Positions 1-10,779 of a DNA stretch of 53,056 nt are shown here, one piece after another. Every line of letters starts with the position of its first letter. Position 1 is the stretch's first letter. A program made the translations under genes and the position numbers. The stretch comes from Symbiodinium natans (taxonomy: Eukaryota; Sar; Dinophyceae; Suessiales; Symbiodiniaceae). The stretch is from contig CAJNDS010002424.1 in NCBI GenBank assembly GCA_905221605.1, positions 1,294,209-1,347,264 on the forward strand, written 5' to 3'. A model generated the notes under the pieces. It did no database searches and was not told where the DNA came from. It saw nothing but the letters and a program-made list of their open reading frames with translations.

Positions 1-640
1 GTCCTAACCCTGAACCCTAAACCCTGAACCCTGAACCCTAAACCCTAAACCCTATACCCTAGACCCTAAACCCTAAACATTGTTCAGCTGGCCTGCAAGG
101 ATGGAGTGGTGCTGTTGGGACGGCCCTGTCGTACCACAAATTCGAGTATTCCTTCCTGCCAGCCATTCGGCCCACACCTTTGAGGGTTTAGGGTTTAGGG
201 TTTAGGTTTCAGAGTTCAGGGTTTAGGGTTTAGGGTTTGAAGGGCTTTTAGGGTTTAGGGCACAACTTTTCTGGGCATTTTGGTGGTCTAGGGTTTTGGG
301 TTTTGGGTTTCGGTGTACGAATGTGGAGCACGACAACCACCACCATCAATTTCCATGTCTATGCGCTCGCGCGATGATTCGCAAGTTACTGCAGGGATGT
401 AGCGTGCCTTTAGCCCGCCACTGTCTCAGTGTAATTTGCGAGCTTCTAAGCGTCATGGGAATCGTTGTGCCTAAGCCTGGACCGCACCAGAAACCCGAAA
501 CCACGAAACCCCGAAACCCCGAAACCCCGAAACCCCGAAACCCCTAAACCCTAAACCCTAAACCCTAAACCCTAAACCCTAAACCCTAAACCCTAAACCC
601 TAAACCCTAAACCCTAAACCCTAAACCCTAAACCCTAAAC
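1..640. repeat. Telomere-like repeats around two anonymous islands
   Basis: The window opens with degenerate CCCTAAA units, then G-strand TTTAGGG units near 180-300, then C-strand units again from about 480. Two non-repeat islands lie between them (about 78-180 and 305-480). Both could hold short exons, but neither has a clear acceptor, donor and frame together, so I call no gene. The change of repeat orientation argues against a true chromosome end. Confidence 0.7.
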
Positions 641-645
641 CCTAA
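541..645 (-). repeat. Interstitial telomere-like array (CCCTAAA)n
   Basis: About fifteen nearly perfect CCCTAAA heptamers, C-rich strand on plus. The array ends just before an exon-like island and lies inside the transcribed region rather than at a chromosome end. Confidence 0.95.
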
Positions 646-664
646 GCACGGCTCCCACAGCCAG

Positions 665-748
665 GTTTTTCAGGAGCACAACGCTACGCTCTTTAACAAG
701 CTGACGGGACAAGACTTTACCAGAATCGGTGCCGCAGCCCCCTGGTAT
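665..748 (+). CDS. Candidate exon, unrecognised protein
   Basis: An 84-base island reads open as 28 codons (VFQEHNATLFNKLTGQDF, then TRIGAAAPWY). It is preceded by an AG acceptor (cacagccag) and followed by a possible GC donor (TAT then gcgcaaag). Telomere-like repeats flank both sides, which makes the island stand out by composition. I recognise no family. It is probably one exon of a plus-strand gene that includes the islands further right. The exact ends are inferred. Confidence 0.45.
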
Positions 749-2420
749 GCGCAAAGCGCTGCAACCCTAAACCCTAAGCCCTAAACCCTAAACCCCAAAC
801 CCTAAACCCTAAACCCTAACCCTAAACCCCAAACCCTATAGACCCCTAGACCCCTAGACCCCTAGACCCCTAAACCCCTAAACCCCTAAACCCTAATCCT
901 AAACCCTAAACCCTAAACCCAAACCCTAAACCCCAAACCGCAAAGCCCTCCAATAGGCCCCAGAACCCTAAAGCTCTTCGAGCCCGGAGGCTTGCTGACT
1001 CCAGCCATTCTGAGGCACTTCCCAAAGTTGTAGCCCCTAATATACCCTTAAACTCCATGATCCTTATGCACTTGGAGTTTCGACCTGCATCGATGTAGAT
1101 TTTGGGGGTCTAGATTTTGCCCTACCTGGTGGGTCTTTTTGGGGGTAAGTTCCTCCTTCAAAGGGTTTTGAGTTTAGGGTTTAGTGTAAAACCCAAACCC
1201 CAAGGCCCTTGCTGAAGACTCACCGTGATGGCCGCAAGGACAGGTAAGAACACGATGTGTCGCAGAGTCGTCCGCAGGTCAGCAAGCACTTTCCGACGAC
1301 CGCAGCTGAACTGAGGGGCATCTCCAGGCCAACCTCATCCCTCTGAACCATGCAAACCCTCCAGGGGTTTAGGGTTTAGGGCTAGGCCGGCCCATAAGGA
1401 GCCCACACTTTTTGCACAGTTCTGCTTTACTTGGTTCAAAATCCCCTCGCAAGTAATTAAATACCACTGTTTCCTTGCTTCCGGCCATTACCTTACCCCG
1501 CATGTTTTGGTCAATATTTCCAGTATGTTTTTTAGGCATCCGTAAACTACACTGGTATTTGTGGGCTTTTCTGCACTGCTTCACACTGTCGTCGTGTGCG
1601 AAACTGAGGCCCCCCAACCCCCCGCCCCCCCAAACCCCCCCAACCCCCCAAGCCACCCCCCCAACCCCGCCAACCCCCAAGCCCCCAACCCGAATCTCCG
1701 CAAGTCCTCTGTCTTCGGATTTCTTGAGCAACTTGAGCATCTCAAGAAATCCCTGTTCTTAGCCCGCCTCCACAAGACAAACCCACCATGCCGATGGCCT
1801 CGAACCTTCTATTCCAACCAAATCTCGTTTCGCAAGTTCTCGTATTTGTGCATGTCTGGGGACAAATCCATGTAGGGGCGGGCTGTTGAGCTGGAGGCAA
1901 GAGAGCATCCATGGCCCCACCATGCTGACGTCCATGGTCTAATCCGTTCTGGGACGAGAGCATCCATGGCCCCAGCATGATGACGTCCATGGTCTACATC
2001 GTCTAATCCGTTCCGAGAAGGTTAACCCTTCTTGGCAGAAATGGCTGGATGTTCTTGCTTTTAGGCACACTGGGGGAGGCAGAAAGGCGTCATTTCTCAA
2101 CACTAAAAGCTGTGACCTAAGTGCTGCACTTCACGTTTGCTGGTGCGGAAATACTTTTCCGCGGGTGACTTGTGGACCCCCCAGGGTTTAGGGGTTTACG
2201 CTTTTACGCGTTTAGGGGTTTAAGGGTTTAGGGGTTTACGGGTTTACGGGTTTACGGGGTTTAGGGGTTTCGGGTTAAGGGGTTTGGGGGTTTAGGGGTT
2301 TAATTTAGGGGTTAAGGGGCTTAGGGTTTAGGATAAACCCGAGCAATCCCCAACCCCGCCATAAACCTTGACATCCACGGTGCCCACGCAGAGGTAGAGC
2401 CGGCCCAAAGCTTTTCTGTG

Positions 2421-2516
2421 GGTTTAGGGTTTAGGGTTTAGGGTTTAGGGTTTAGGGTTTAGGGTTTAGGGTTTAGGGTTTAGGGTTTAGGGTTTAGGGT
2501 TTAGGGTTTAGGGTTT
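2421..2516 (+). repeat. Interstitial telomere-like array (TTTAGGG)n
   Basis: About thirteen uninterrupted TTTAGGG units, G-rich strand on plus, directly after a small non-repeat island. Confidence 0.95.
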
Positions 2517-2629
2517 CATGTGGGGAGGAGTGGCTCCATTTCCCCGCTCCTTCTCTGGGATCCAAAGTATAAGCCCAACCCCTAAACCCTAAACCCCAGG
2601 CAGGCCCTTATTCCCCCTTTGTTTTAGGT

Positions 2630-2703
2630 TTTAAGGGTGCCTTATAAGCCCCTTGGCATCAAAAAGGGGCACCGTTTTTGTTCCTCGGTTACTCTTGGGG
2701 TCT
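2630..2703 (+). mobile_element. Short dispersed element, family B copy 1
   Basis: A sequence of roughly 75 bases shares an ordered set of blocks with copies at 36,458-36,533 and 44,277-44,335: GGTT near the start, TTATAAG, CAAAAAGGGG, then TTCCTCGGTTACTCTTG. The copies are diverged but collinear. The one at 44.3 kb fills a complete intron of a membrane protein gene, so this may be an introner relative. Ends are approximate. Confidence 0.5.
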
Positions 2704-2917
2704 CGTTCTTTCTTACAGCAGAGAGAAGTCTGATCACTCTCGTTGGATCTTTTTCGGCTTCGGGTTGGTCCATAAATCTGGGCGCTGTGAGATGATGCAT
2801 CTCAACACTTCCCTACACCGCCCGAAACCCTAAACCCTAAACCCGAAACCCCAAACCCTAAACCCTAAGCCCTAAACCCTAGACCCTAAACCGCCCGAAA
2901 CGAAACATCTCGGACAG

Positions 2918-2961
2918 GGAGCTCGCTGATTTCGGCCACGCCGTGAGCTACGAGCCGCCTG
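2918..2961 (+). CDS. Candidate exon, unrecognised protein
   Basis: An island after a cggacag acceptor reads ELADFGHAVSYEPPG in one open frame and may end at a GC donor (g then gctcaag). GC-rich codons and flanking telomere-like repeats set it off. The family is not recognised; it may belong to the same gene as the neighbouring islands. Confidence 0.4.
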
Positions 2962-3216
2962 GCTCAAGACTGTTTCGATCTTCACCTTGAAAGGTTTTGT
3001 TGGGGTTTAGGGGTTTAGCGTTCTATAGGGTTCTAGGGTTTTAGTAGGGTTTAGGGTTCTATAGGGTTCTAGGGTTTTAGTAGGGTTTAGGGTTTAGGGT
3101 TCTAGGGTTTAGTAGGCTTTAGGGTTTAGGGTTCAGGTGCAGGTGCTTGGGTCGGGGCTCCCAAGCCTGCGGCCCTAAAACCCCGTTGGACTGTTGGACT
3201 GAGAATTTGACATATC

Positions 3217-3289
3217 AAACCCTAAACCCTAAACCCTAAACCCTAAACCCTAAACCCTAAACCCTAAACCCTAAACCCTAAACCCTAAT
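3217..3289 (-). repeat. Interstitial telomere-like array (CCCTAAA)n
   Basis: About ten perfect CCCTAAA units. A second C-strand array follows at about 3,513-3,586, right before a strong exon candidate. Confidence 0.95.
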
Positions 3290-3595
3290 TTCGTGGTTTC
3301 ATGCGGGGGGCATCGCTATTCCGGGCAGGGCTCTCAAGGGGCTTTAGGGTGTAACCTTAAGGCTCCGAGGACTCTTATTTTAGGGTTTTGGGGCCCCCAG
3401 AGGCCTTATTATAAAAGGTTTTGAGTTAGTGCTCAGTCTTGTTTTTTCAGGGTTTAGAGAGACGGGGTTTTGGGGCTAGGGTGTAATTAAGGGCTTCTGG
3501 TGGGCCCTAAGGCCTAAACCCTAAACCCTAAACCCTAAACCCTAAACCCTAAACCCTAAACCCTAAACCCTAAAACCCTAAACCTACAGCTGCAG

Positions 3596-3686
3596 GTACC
3601 TCGCCGCCTGGCTTTACTTTCATGAGCTGGCCCACAGTGACGTGGCCGCCGTGGACACGCGCGAGTGCACGGGCATCGTGGCCCAG
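3596..3686 (+). CDS. Candidate exon, unrecognised protein
   Basis: One of the best upstream exon candidates. Acceptor gctgcag is followed by 91 bases open in one frame (YLAAWLYFHELAHSDVAAV, then DTRECTGIVAQ) and ends at CAG before a GC donor (gcctgc). Codons are strongly GC-ending, unlike the flanking introns. I do not recognise the domain. The GC donor matches those of the kinase gene downstream. Confidence 0.6.
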
Positions 3687-4041
3687 GCCTGCCGGCCCTG
3701 GGATCAATGGCCTAAGGGGCCTTTTTCAGACTTATGGTTTGTTTTTGGGTAACCCTCAATCCTAAACCCTAACAACCCGAAGCCGCTCTTACCTGGGTGC
3801 CTAAAGGAGGTTAGCTTGGGAGGGGGGGGGGGAGGGGCGTCTTTTATGCGAGAAAATCCAACGATAAAGGGTGCCTTTGGCTGCCGGTAATCTTGACCAA
3901 CCCCCGCCAGATTCCATGACATTTTCGTGAAAAGCGAGTATGTCACCACAGTAGGCTTGTCGAAATCTTCGACCGAAAGGCTTCGTGCTCCAGCAAGTCT
4001 CCGGAAGCCAGAATGCCTAAACCATAAACCCTGCCCTACAC

Positions 4042-4196
4042 CCTGAACCCTATAAACCCTATAAACCCTATAAACCCTATAAACCCTATAAACCCTATAA
4101 ACCCTATAAACCCTATAAACCCTATAAACCCTATAAACCCTATAAACCCTATAAACCCTATAAGCCCTATAAGCCCTATAAGCCCTATAAACCCTA
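4042..4196 (-). repeat. Variant 9-mer array (CCCTATAAA)n
   Basis: About seventeen tandem copies of the 9-mer CCCTATAAA (a few CCCTATAAG), a telomere-like unit with an added TA. The array is homogeneous for the variant, so it was amplified locally and is not simply decayed telomere sequence. Confidence 0.95.
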
Positions 4197-5440
4197 AACC
4201 CTAAAACCTATAAACCCTACAAACCCTATAAACCCTAAACGCTACCACTTCGCCAGCCCTCTTATTGCTAGGCAGCGGATGGCTCTCTCTTCCACGCCGC
4301 CAACATGGTGCCTTTGAAGCGGTGTTTAGGGTTCGGGGTTTGCGGGCTTACATAGGGTTTGGGGTTTAGGGTTTGGGGTCTGGGGTTTAGGGTTTGGGGT
4401 TTAGGATTTAGGGGTTTAGGATTTAGGGTGTGGGGTTCGGGTTTAGGGTTTGGGCTTTAGGGTTTCGAGTTTAGGGTAGGACTTTTGGGGTTCAGAAGGG
4501 TTTGGAGGTTTAGGGTTCATGAAGAGGGTTTCGTCTGGGGTTTATGGGGCTTCGGGTTGAGGGTTTAGGGGTACAGGGGCTTTATGAGGTGTAGAGCGAC
4601 GGAGACACTCCAAAGGGCTTTGTTATAGGGCAAATTGGGGCTGATAGGGTTTATCGGGTCGGAGTCCTATAGTGCAGTAAGCAGGCACGGACTTCATCAA
4701 ACTCCGGAGCCCCCAAGAGGGATTTGGAGAGTACCTAAACCCTAAACCCTAAACCGTAAACCCTAAACCAGGAGTCGTGGATGGTTTGAGCCGGTGCCCA
4801 GCTTGTTAGGCACCCACAAAGGTCGTCGTGGATCAGTGGGCGCGCAGAGATGGCAGGGAAAACTGGTGAGCCTTGCGGAACCATCCCTGCGTCGCCAAGA
4901 GCTACCCCCAAACCCGAAACTCTTCAGCCCATGCTCCCCGCTCTCGCCGTGAGATGGGTCCAGCATGCACTCATGTTGGGAAGTCTGGGATGAACCCGAA
5001 ACTCTGATCCCCAAACTAGTATGGTGTCCAAGACATAGACCCCGAACCCGGAACCAAGCACTGGAAAAGTGGCGGTGGTGGGGAGGGGGGGGGAGGGGGA
5101 GGGCTGCCTCTTCCCAAACTCACATCCTAGGACCCAAGTGCTGAGTGCATGTGCTTACTCCACCGAGCTGCCAGGATCAGAGCCCATTGGCTGCACGCAA
5201 CCTCACGCTGCGCATCCGCGTGATTGATACCAGCGGCGCTGTGGTCTTCGAAGGAATCCCTCTCGTCTTTTGATACTTTGTGCTGAGGCCCCTTATATGC
5301 ATGGCTTGTGAACTTGCATGCGCAGTCGCCCATCAGCAACAGCGGAATTCCGGGTTACAGACCCCTAATTCCACGTCTGACGGATTAGTTGCCCTTTGGC
5401 GCAGTATCTGGGAGCCCAACTTGCCTGTCAGGGCTTTGGG

Positions 5441-5716
5441 GTTTAGGGTTTAGGGTTTAGGGTTTAGGGTTTAAGGGGAAGCGAGCTGGCTCACGGTGAC
5501 TATATAAAGCCACGCTGAACAGCATAATGGGGGGGGGCTGTGGCAGGAGTGGACTGGTACACGCTGCTTTCCACCGGCGTCAGCCGCGCTGTGAAGAAAG
5601 GATGCTCTCCTGCATTCGAGGGTTTAGGGTTTAGGGTTTAGGGTTTAGGGTTTAGGGTTTAGGGTTTAGGGTTTAGGGTTTAGGGTTCAGGGTTTAGGGT
5701 TTAGGGTTTAGGGTTT
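5441..5716 (+). repeat. Two telomere-like arrays flanking an exon-like island
   Basis: G-strand (TTTAGGG)n runs at 5,441-5,474 and 5,619-5,716 bracket the island at 5,547-5,600. Both have the same orientation. Confidence 0.9.
5547..5600 (+). CDS. Candidate exon, unrecognised protein
   Basis: After a tggcag acceptor, one frame reads VDWYTLLSTGVSRAVKK and then meets a possible GA donor (AAAG then gatgct). Family not recognised. The composition and flanking telomere-like arrays match the other upstream islands. Confidence 0.45.
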
Positions 5717-5959
5717 TTTTTCAGTTTAAGATTTCGTGTTCATTTGAGTTTACCCACAAACCCATCAAAGCGTGTAAACATTAATAGACCTGCTTAAAGC
5801 TACCCTAAACGATAAATCTTAAACCCTCAAACCACAAGCACCTCAAACCCTATCAACCGTAGAGCCCTCTAACACTCATAGAAGTCCTTTAAAATCCTAG
5901 CAACCCTACAACAACCCTACTATTATAAACCCTTAAATCCCTGAACCCTAAAGCCTAAA

Positions 5960-6100
5960 ACCCTAAACCCTAAACCCTAAACCCTAAACCCTAAACCCTA
6001 AACCCTAAACCCTAAATCCCTAAATCCCTAAATCCCTAAAACCTAAACCCTAAACCCTAAACCCTAAACCCTAAACCCTAAACCCTAAACCCTAAACCTT
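5960..6100 (-). repeat. Interstitial telomere-like array (CCCTAAA)n
   Basis: C-strand heptamers with an internal patch of CCCTAAAT octamers, upstream of the exon candidate at 6,134. Confidence 0.9.
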
Positions 6101-6133
6101 ACTATATAAACCCTAAGCCCTAGACCAGTCCAG

Positions 6134-6230
6134 GCCTGGCTTCGGTCCAGGAGAACTGGCGCACTGCTGCGCCGCGCACCCTCAGCGAGGTGCTCCGGGA
6201 CATTGAGCACCCCGGGGCAGCAAGAGAGAG
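6134..6230 (+). CDS. Candidate exon, unrecognised protein
   Basis: Acceptor tccag followed by an open frame reading LASVQENWRTAAPRTLSEV, then LRDIEHPGAARE, ending at a GT donor (GAGAG then gtgtag). It could also start at the next AG (6,151). Helical, charged sequence; family not recognised. C-strand repeats lie before it and G-strand repeats after it. Confidence 0.5.
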
Positions 6231-6234
6231 GTGT

Positions 6235-6376
6235 AGTTTGGGGTTGAGGGTTTGGGGTTTGGGGTTTGGGGTTTAGGGTTTAGGGTTTAGGGTTTAGGGT
6301 TAGGGGTTTAGGGTTTAGGGTTTAGGGTTTAGGGTTTAGGGTTTAGGGTTTAGGGTTTAGGGTTTAGGGTTTAGGG
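6235..6376 (+). repeat. Interstitial telomere-like array (TTTAGGG)n
   Basis: About eighteen G-strand heptamers beginning almost at the donor of the preceding exon candidate. Together with C-strand units upstream of the next island it could form a pre-mRNA hairpin. Confidence 0.95.
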
Positions 6377-6620
6377 AAACCCTTAAGCCCTAGTGGTTCA
6401 AGACACGTTCCTCGACACTCCCCGAAACTCCTCGAGACTTCCCCGAGCCTGAACCCTTCAGATTTTCAATTCAAGAAACCCTCACCCTAAACCCTATAAC
6501 CCTATAAGCCCTATAAAACCCCATAAACCCTATAAACCCTATAGACCCTGTAAACCGTAAACCCTAAACCCTATAAACCCCATAAACCCTACAAAACCAA
6601 AACCCTAAACCCTAGCCAAG

Positions 6621-6666
6621 GGCTGGGGTTATCTCCCAGATGCTGGTCTTCCGCCGCGCCTTCGAG
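6621..6666 (+). CDS. Candidate exon, unrecognised protein
   Basis: A 46-base island after a ccaag acceptor reads AGVISQMLVFRRAFE and ends at a GT donor (GAG then gtggga). A second frame (GWGYLPDAGLPPRLR) is also open, so the phase is uncertain. Confidence 0.35.
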
Positions 6667-6699
6667 GTGGGATTCAGGGGCCCTCTTTTGGCAGCTCAG

Positions 6700-8030
6700 G
6701 GATCCTTCGGGTTTAGGGTTTAGGGTTTATGATTCAGGGTTTAGGGTGTAGGTTTTCCAGACTTTCAGAGCAAACGTTTCAAGGCCTACGAGTTTTTGAG
6801 GACGCAAGACTTCAAGAGTTTCGGTTTTTGTTGGGCTTGGTAACCTTTTTTTCCCGCGGGGGGGGGGGGGGGGTGGGTTAAGAGTTTAAGCGGTTCAAGG
6901 GTTTGGGATCAAAAGGATTTGCAAAGGTTTGGCGCTTTAAGGGTTAACCCTACACCCTAAACCCTAAACCCTAAACCCTGAACCCTAAAACCTAAACCCG
7001 AAACCTAAAACCTAAACCGGAGCTTTAAGGGTTAGAAGTCTAGGGTCCGGGGTATAGGTTTTTTGGGGGGGTTAAGGGTTTCAGTTCAGGGCCTCTGGTT
7101 CTGGGATTTTGGGGGGCCCTCGCCAAGACTCTGATCCTAACCCTAAAGCCTAAACCCCAAACCCAAACCGTAACCCTAAACCCTAAACCCTAAATTAAAT
7201 TCCCCACCCGTACCCCTAAATCCCCACCTAAACCCCTTAAAACCCAACCCCCAAATCCCCCCCCCACCCAGACCCTCAACCCCGTAACCCTAAACCCTGA
7301 ACCCTTATATTGGCCCTGGTAAAATAGAGGGGGATGTAAGGCCCAAACTCGAAACCCTAAACCCGAAGCCCTAAACCCTAAACCCCTCAGCCCCTTAAGC
7401 CCCCCCCCACAAGCCCTGCCAGGGTGCGCACAGTGCTAAGCAAGCTGGGGCATCCTGGAGCTTTCAGGCCTTGGGTTGGTTTGCTTGTTTTTGGGGGGAG
7501 GGGGGGGTGGTTTAGGGTTTAGGGTTTAGGGTTCAGGGTTCAGGGTTCAGGGTTCAGGGTTTAGGGTTTAGGGCTTTGTGGGGTGGGGCGGGGGCTTCGT
7601 GCTTATAAGCGATTTTAAGGCTTGGAGGTGGTTTGGGGTTCTTTTTGAGGGCTTCGGGGTTTAGAGGATTTAGGGCCTAAGGGTTTAGAGGTTTCGGCAG
7701 GTTTTTAGAGATCAGGGGATTTTGTTGTGCCTTTTACTAAGGATCAGGGAGCTGTCCGGGATTAGGGATGCCTGATCTCTTCTGAAACCCGGAGACCCGA
7801 TTTTCTTCAAGCCTCGAGTCCAAAGCCCCTGAAAACCTTTACTTAGGGGTTTAGGGTTTGGACTTAGGGTTTAGGGTTTAAGGTATAGGGTTTTGGGGTT
7901 GAGGGTTTTAGGGTTTAGGGTTTAGGGTTTAGGGTTTAGGGTTTAGGGTTACGGGTTAAGGGTTAGGGTTTAGGCTTCAGAGTTTCAGGTCTAGGGTACA
8001 GGGTGCAGGCTTGTAGGGTTGGGGGGTGTG
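6700..8030. other. Intron-like DNA without clear exons
   Basis: Degenerate telomere-like units in both orientations, a poly-G run at 6,859-6,873 and C-rich patches near 7,200-7,270 and 7,400. No island with acceptor, frame and donor was found. Confidence 0.5.
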
Positions 8031-8039
8031 CTTTGCCAG

Positions 8040-8106
8040 AGGATTTTGTGGACAATGTGACGAAGACGCAGCTTGCTGCCCCGCCACATGGCCAAACTCG
8101 AAGCAG
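8040..8106 (+). CDS. Candidate exon, unrecognised protein
   Basis: Acceptor tttgccag is followed by DFVDNVTKTQLAAPPHGQTR in one open frame, ending at AGCAG before a GC donor (gcggct). Family not recognised. Confidence 0.45.
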
Positions 8107-8501
8107 GCGGCTTTCCACCCTAACACCTCAACCCTAATCCCCGAAACCCTAAACCCTACAACCCAAAAACCCTACAACCCTAAACCCTAAAACCCTAAAC
8201 CCTGAACCCTAATACTGGCTCTGGACCAAAAAATAATAGATTCTTCCTTTTAAGCAAATAGTAGTACCAGGGTTTCCCATGCCGGCTGCTCACGAGGTTC
8301 TACATCGTCGCTGCGGGAACGCAGCCAGGAGAAGGCGTGGCCATTGCTCGAAACCTGTCTGGAGCGGAAGGTGCTGACTGGCTGAAGCCAGGGCACGATG
8401 ATGCTGGCTTGCAGCAAGATAACGCAGGGCCACAAACTCCGAAATTCCTGAGCTCTCAAGCCCTGATCCATTCGCAGCGTTGCAAGAGGCAAGAGCCAGA
8501 A

Positions 8502-8561
8502 AGGGGATTTCCAAATTTCAGCCACCACCTTGGGGATTTCCAAGTTTCAGCCACCACCTTG
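8502..8561. repeat. 29-bp tandem duplication
   Basis: Two adjacent copies of a 29-base unit starting GGGGATTTCC and ending CCACCACCTT, differing at one base. The surrounding 8.2-8.9 kb is unusually poor in telomere-like repeats. Confidence 0.85.
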
Positions 8562-8913
8562 GGTTGTAGAGTCTGCGAGCCGTGTACCCTCACTCTGAAT
8601 TGTATGGCTGATTTTTTGCCATTGCCAGCATGGCGGTATCATCATGATCAGGACAGCAATACTTAATCAGAGGCATCAGGCAAGACAGTCGTCAGAGTCT
8701 CCAAACAGTGTTCTTTGCACGCGATATCATTGCACTCGAAGATGCACGTGCAGTTGCCTGTAAGGAGTTCTTCTTGTGCCAATGCAATACAGATCGGTGT
8801 CTTGGCTGATTCATGTTCCAGTGAGAGTCTCTCAGCTACGAGCACGTGGGCGTTAATTAGGGTTTACGTTTTAGGGTTCCTCGATTTGTGTGACGCGCCC
8901 CTCGTGAGAACAG

Positions 8914-9104
8914 ACTCGGGCAAGTTGCATCCTGTGTGCGGGGAGGAGAAAGAACGGGCCCGAATCCCTCAAACCCTCCAAGCCCTTCACTACGAAGCGC
9001 CTGAATCCTTAAGCACCCTCTCCAAAATCCTCAAAGCATGCAGCTCTACACCAGGTGGCTCCCAGATGATCCACAAGACCCCAGACGCACAGCCGCCGAG
9101 GCAG
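8914..9104 (+). CDS. Candidate exon ending at a telomere-like donor
   Basis: A 191-base stretch after a gaacag acceptor stays open (for example KERARIPQTLQALHYEAPES, then LSTLSKILKACSSTPGG). It ends at CAG followed directly by GTTTAGGG, so the telomere-like heptamer would provide the GT donor. Family not recognised. The frame continues upstream, so the start is uncertain. Confidence 0.4.
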
Positions 9105-9700
9105 GTTTAGGGTTTATGATCCAGAAGCCCTAAACCCTAAACCCCATAATCTCCACATAAGGTCTCTTTTCATCCCTTTGCGCCCACCTCCCTTACGCCC
9201 CCGTCCCATTCGGTCCGTATGATCCGTAGCCCTTATAGAGGTTGACTCGTGAAGCCTTTTTCTTTGCAGTCGGTTGTTATCATCAAGCTCCTGATATGAA
9301 GATTGTTAGATAGCCATGAGTAGGACAGAGTTAAGCATTGGCTTCTTCCTCCACCTCCAACACTTGTCTGCTACACATTGATGTAACTCGCAAATCATGA
9401 GATCGGAGCTCGCAGCAGGCGCTCTTGTGGCGGATGGGCCAGGAAGAAGCCTCAATGATGGGCGGGCGGCTCAGGACCACGCTAAACCCCAAACCCTAAA
9501 CCCTAACCCCGAAACAGCTTCCAGTTAGTTTAGGTTTCGAGTTTCGACTGTGGGTTCCCGGGATACCGAAGGATTCCACGCCGAACCCTAGACCCCAAAT
9601 CCTGTAAACTCCATAATCACTAAACCCTTTGCGTTCACAATTTTGCAATGCGCCCTAAACCCTAAACCCTTAAGGGTTTACAGTGCCCAGACAAGCTGAG

Positions 9701-9782
9701 GTCTGTTTGCGGTGTCGTCGGCCTATCCTGTGCACAACCCGCATACGGCGTACACGGCGATGATGTCGGCAGCCACAGGCGG
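9701..9782 (+). CDS. Candidate exon ending at a telomere-like donor
   Basis: After a gctgag acceptor the frame reads LFAVSSAYPVHNPHTAYTAM, then MSAATG, and stops at GG before GTTTAGGG, again a telomere-like unit used as donor. Small and uncharged residues dominate; family unknown. Confidence 0.45.
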
Positions 9783-10015
9783 GTTTAGGGTTTTCTGCGC
9801 ACTGCCTTCTACATCTCTTGGTACTACAAGAACAATTAAAGTGAACATAGCTTGCCTATATATATATATGTATGTTATACTGCACAACAAGTCCTATGAC
9901 ACTGCATAACATCATTAGTAGACTAAAAAGCAGAAGTATTAACATAACAGATATAATGGACTATGCGGTACCTGTCATGACACTATTGGAACAGCTTCAG
10001 CCACTTTATCAATGT

Positions 10016-10118
10016 GGGGGGTTTTTACGAAAATTGGAGATCCCCAATATACATCCCCAAATCGTAGGATCCCTGAAGTAAAGACCCCAATCAGGTACCC
10101 CTAGTTTCGGAAACCCCC
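10016..10118. mobile_element. Short inverted-repeat element, family C copy 1
   Basis: About 103 bases bounded by imperfect inverted repeats (GGGGGTTTTTACGAAA on the left, TTTCGGAAACCCCC on the right). The right half (TAGGAT, AAGACCCC, GGTACCCC) aligns with elements at 37,099-37,199 and 42,602-42,712. No convincing target duplication is visible at this copy. Confidence 0.6.
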
Positions 10119-10251
10119 GTGCAGTCTACAAGTTTGGACTCGGCTTTGCACCTCGGCAGAAACCCCCCAACCAGCCCGACAAGGCCGCTGTTTGGGGGGG
10201 TAGATCTGCATGCCAACGGCCCGAAGCCTTTATTTAGGGTTCAGGGTTCAG

Positions 10252-10254
10252 GGT

Positions 10255-10349
<95 letters not shown>

Positions 10350-10350
10350 G
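10252..10350 (+). repeat. Variant heptamer array (TTGAGGG)n
   Basis: About fourteen tandem TTGAGGG units, one base different from TTTAGGG in every unit. The uniform variant implies local amplification. Confidence 0.95.
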
Positions 10351-10394
10351 GTTTGGGTTCAGGGTGTAGGGTTTAGAGGGTGACCCTCCGCCAG

Positions 10395-10464
10395 GGGAGT
10401 TGCACTCCTACGTGCGAGAGGCAAGCTGCCCAATCGACCCCTATGCCAGCGTTGTGGTAGACAG
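10395..10464 (+). CDS. Candidate exon, unrecognised protein
   Basis: Acceptor cgccag, then an open frame reading ELHSYVREASCPIDPYASVV, then VDR, ending at ACAG before a GC donor (gctggg). Clear composition contrast with the flanks. Family not recognised. Confidence 0.55.
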
Positions 10465-10729
10465 GCTGGGATGTGCTTGTGTTTTTAGGGAGGTTTCAGG
10501 CTTAGGGGCTGTGGATGGGGTTCAGAGTCAGACGCAATTGGGGCGGGATTGTTTGGGGTAGGTTTAGGCTTTTCATTGTACATTCATTTCGGTAGCTGTA
10601 GACTCTAGGGTTTTCAGGGTTTACAGGGCTTATAGGGGTGTTAGGGTTCAGGTCCAGTGCTTGGGGTACAACAGAAATGGGGGGGGGGGGGGTCTTTAGC
10701 TGTAGTTATGAGATGCCCGGGCTTCGCAG

Positions 10730-10779
10730 GCGCTACTGCCTCCCGAAGGACCCGAAGGACCCGAAGGACCTGTCGGCAG
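10730..10779 (+). CDS. Candidate exon with a Pro-Glu-Gly tripeptide repeat
   Basis: After cgcag the frame reads ALLPPEGPEGPEGPVG; a 9-base GGACCCGAA-type repeat encodes the tripeptide. It ends at GGCAG before a GA donor (gaatcc). Probably a linker segment of the same unrecognised protein. Confidence 0.4.

Larger units (their letters stand above)
770..2900. other. Repeat-rich intron or intergenic DNA
   Basis: Mostly degenerate telomere-like units in both orientations. Possible small exons near 1,290-1,330 (reads KHFPTTAAELRGIS) and 2,390 could not be given firm borders. A C-rich tract lies at 1,610-1,690. Minus-strand open frames at 1,369-1,740 are partly products of this tract. Confidence 0.5.

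Noticed and set aside
1-645. Chromosome end (true telomere) at the left edge
   Set aside because: Repeats are degenerate, change orientation within 300 bases and recur over the next 45 kb.
1369-1740. Minus-strand protein with a CKKCG motif
   Set aside because: About a third of the frame is a Gly-rich translation of the C-rich tract, all well supported exons are on plus, and no splice signals support it.
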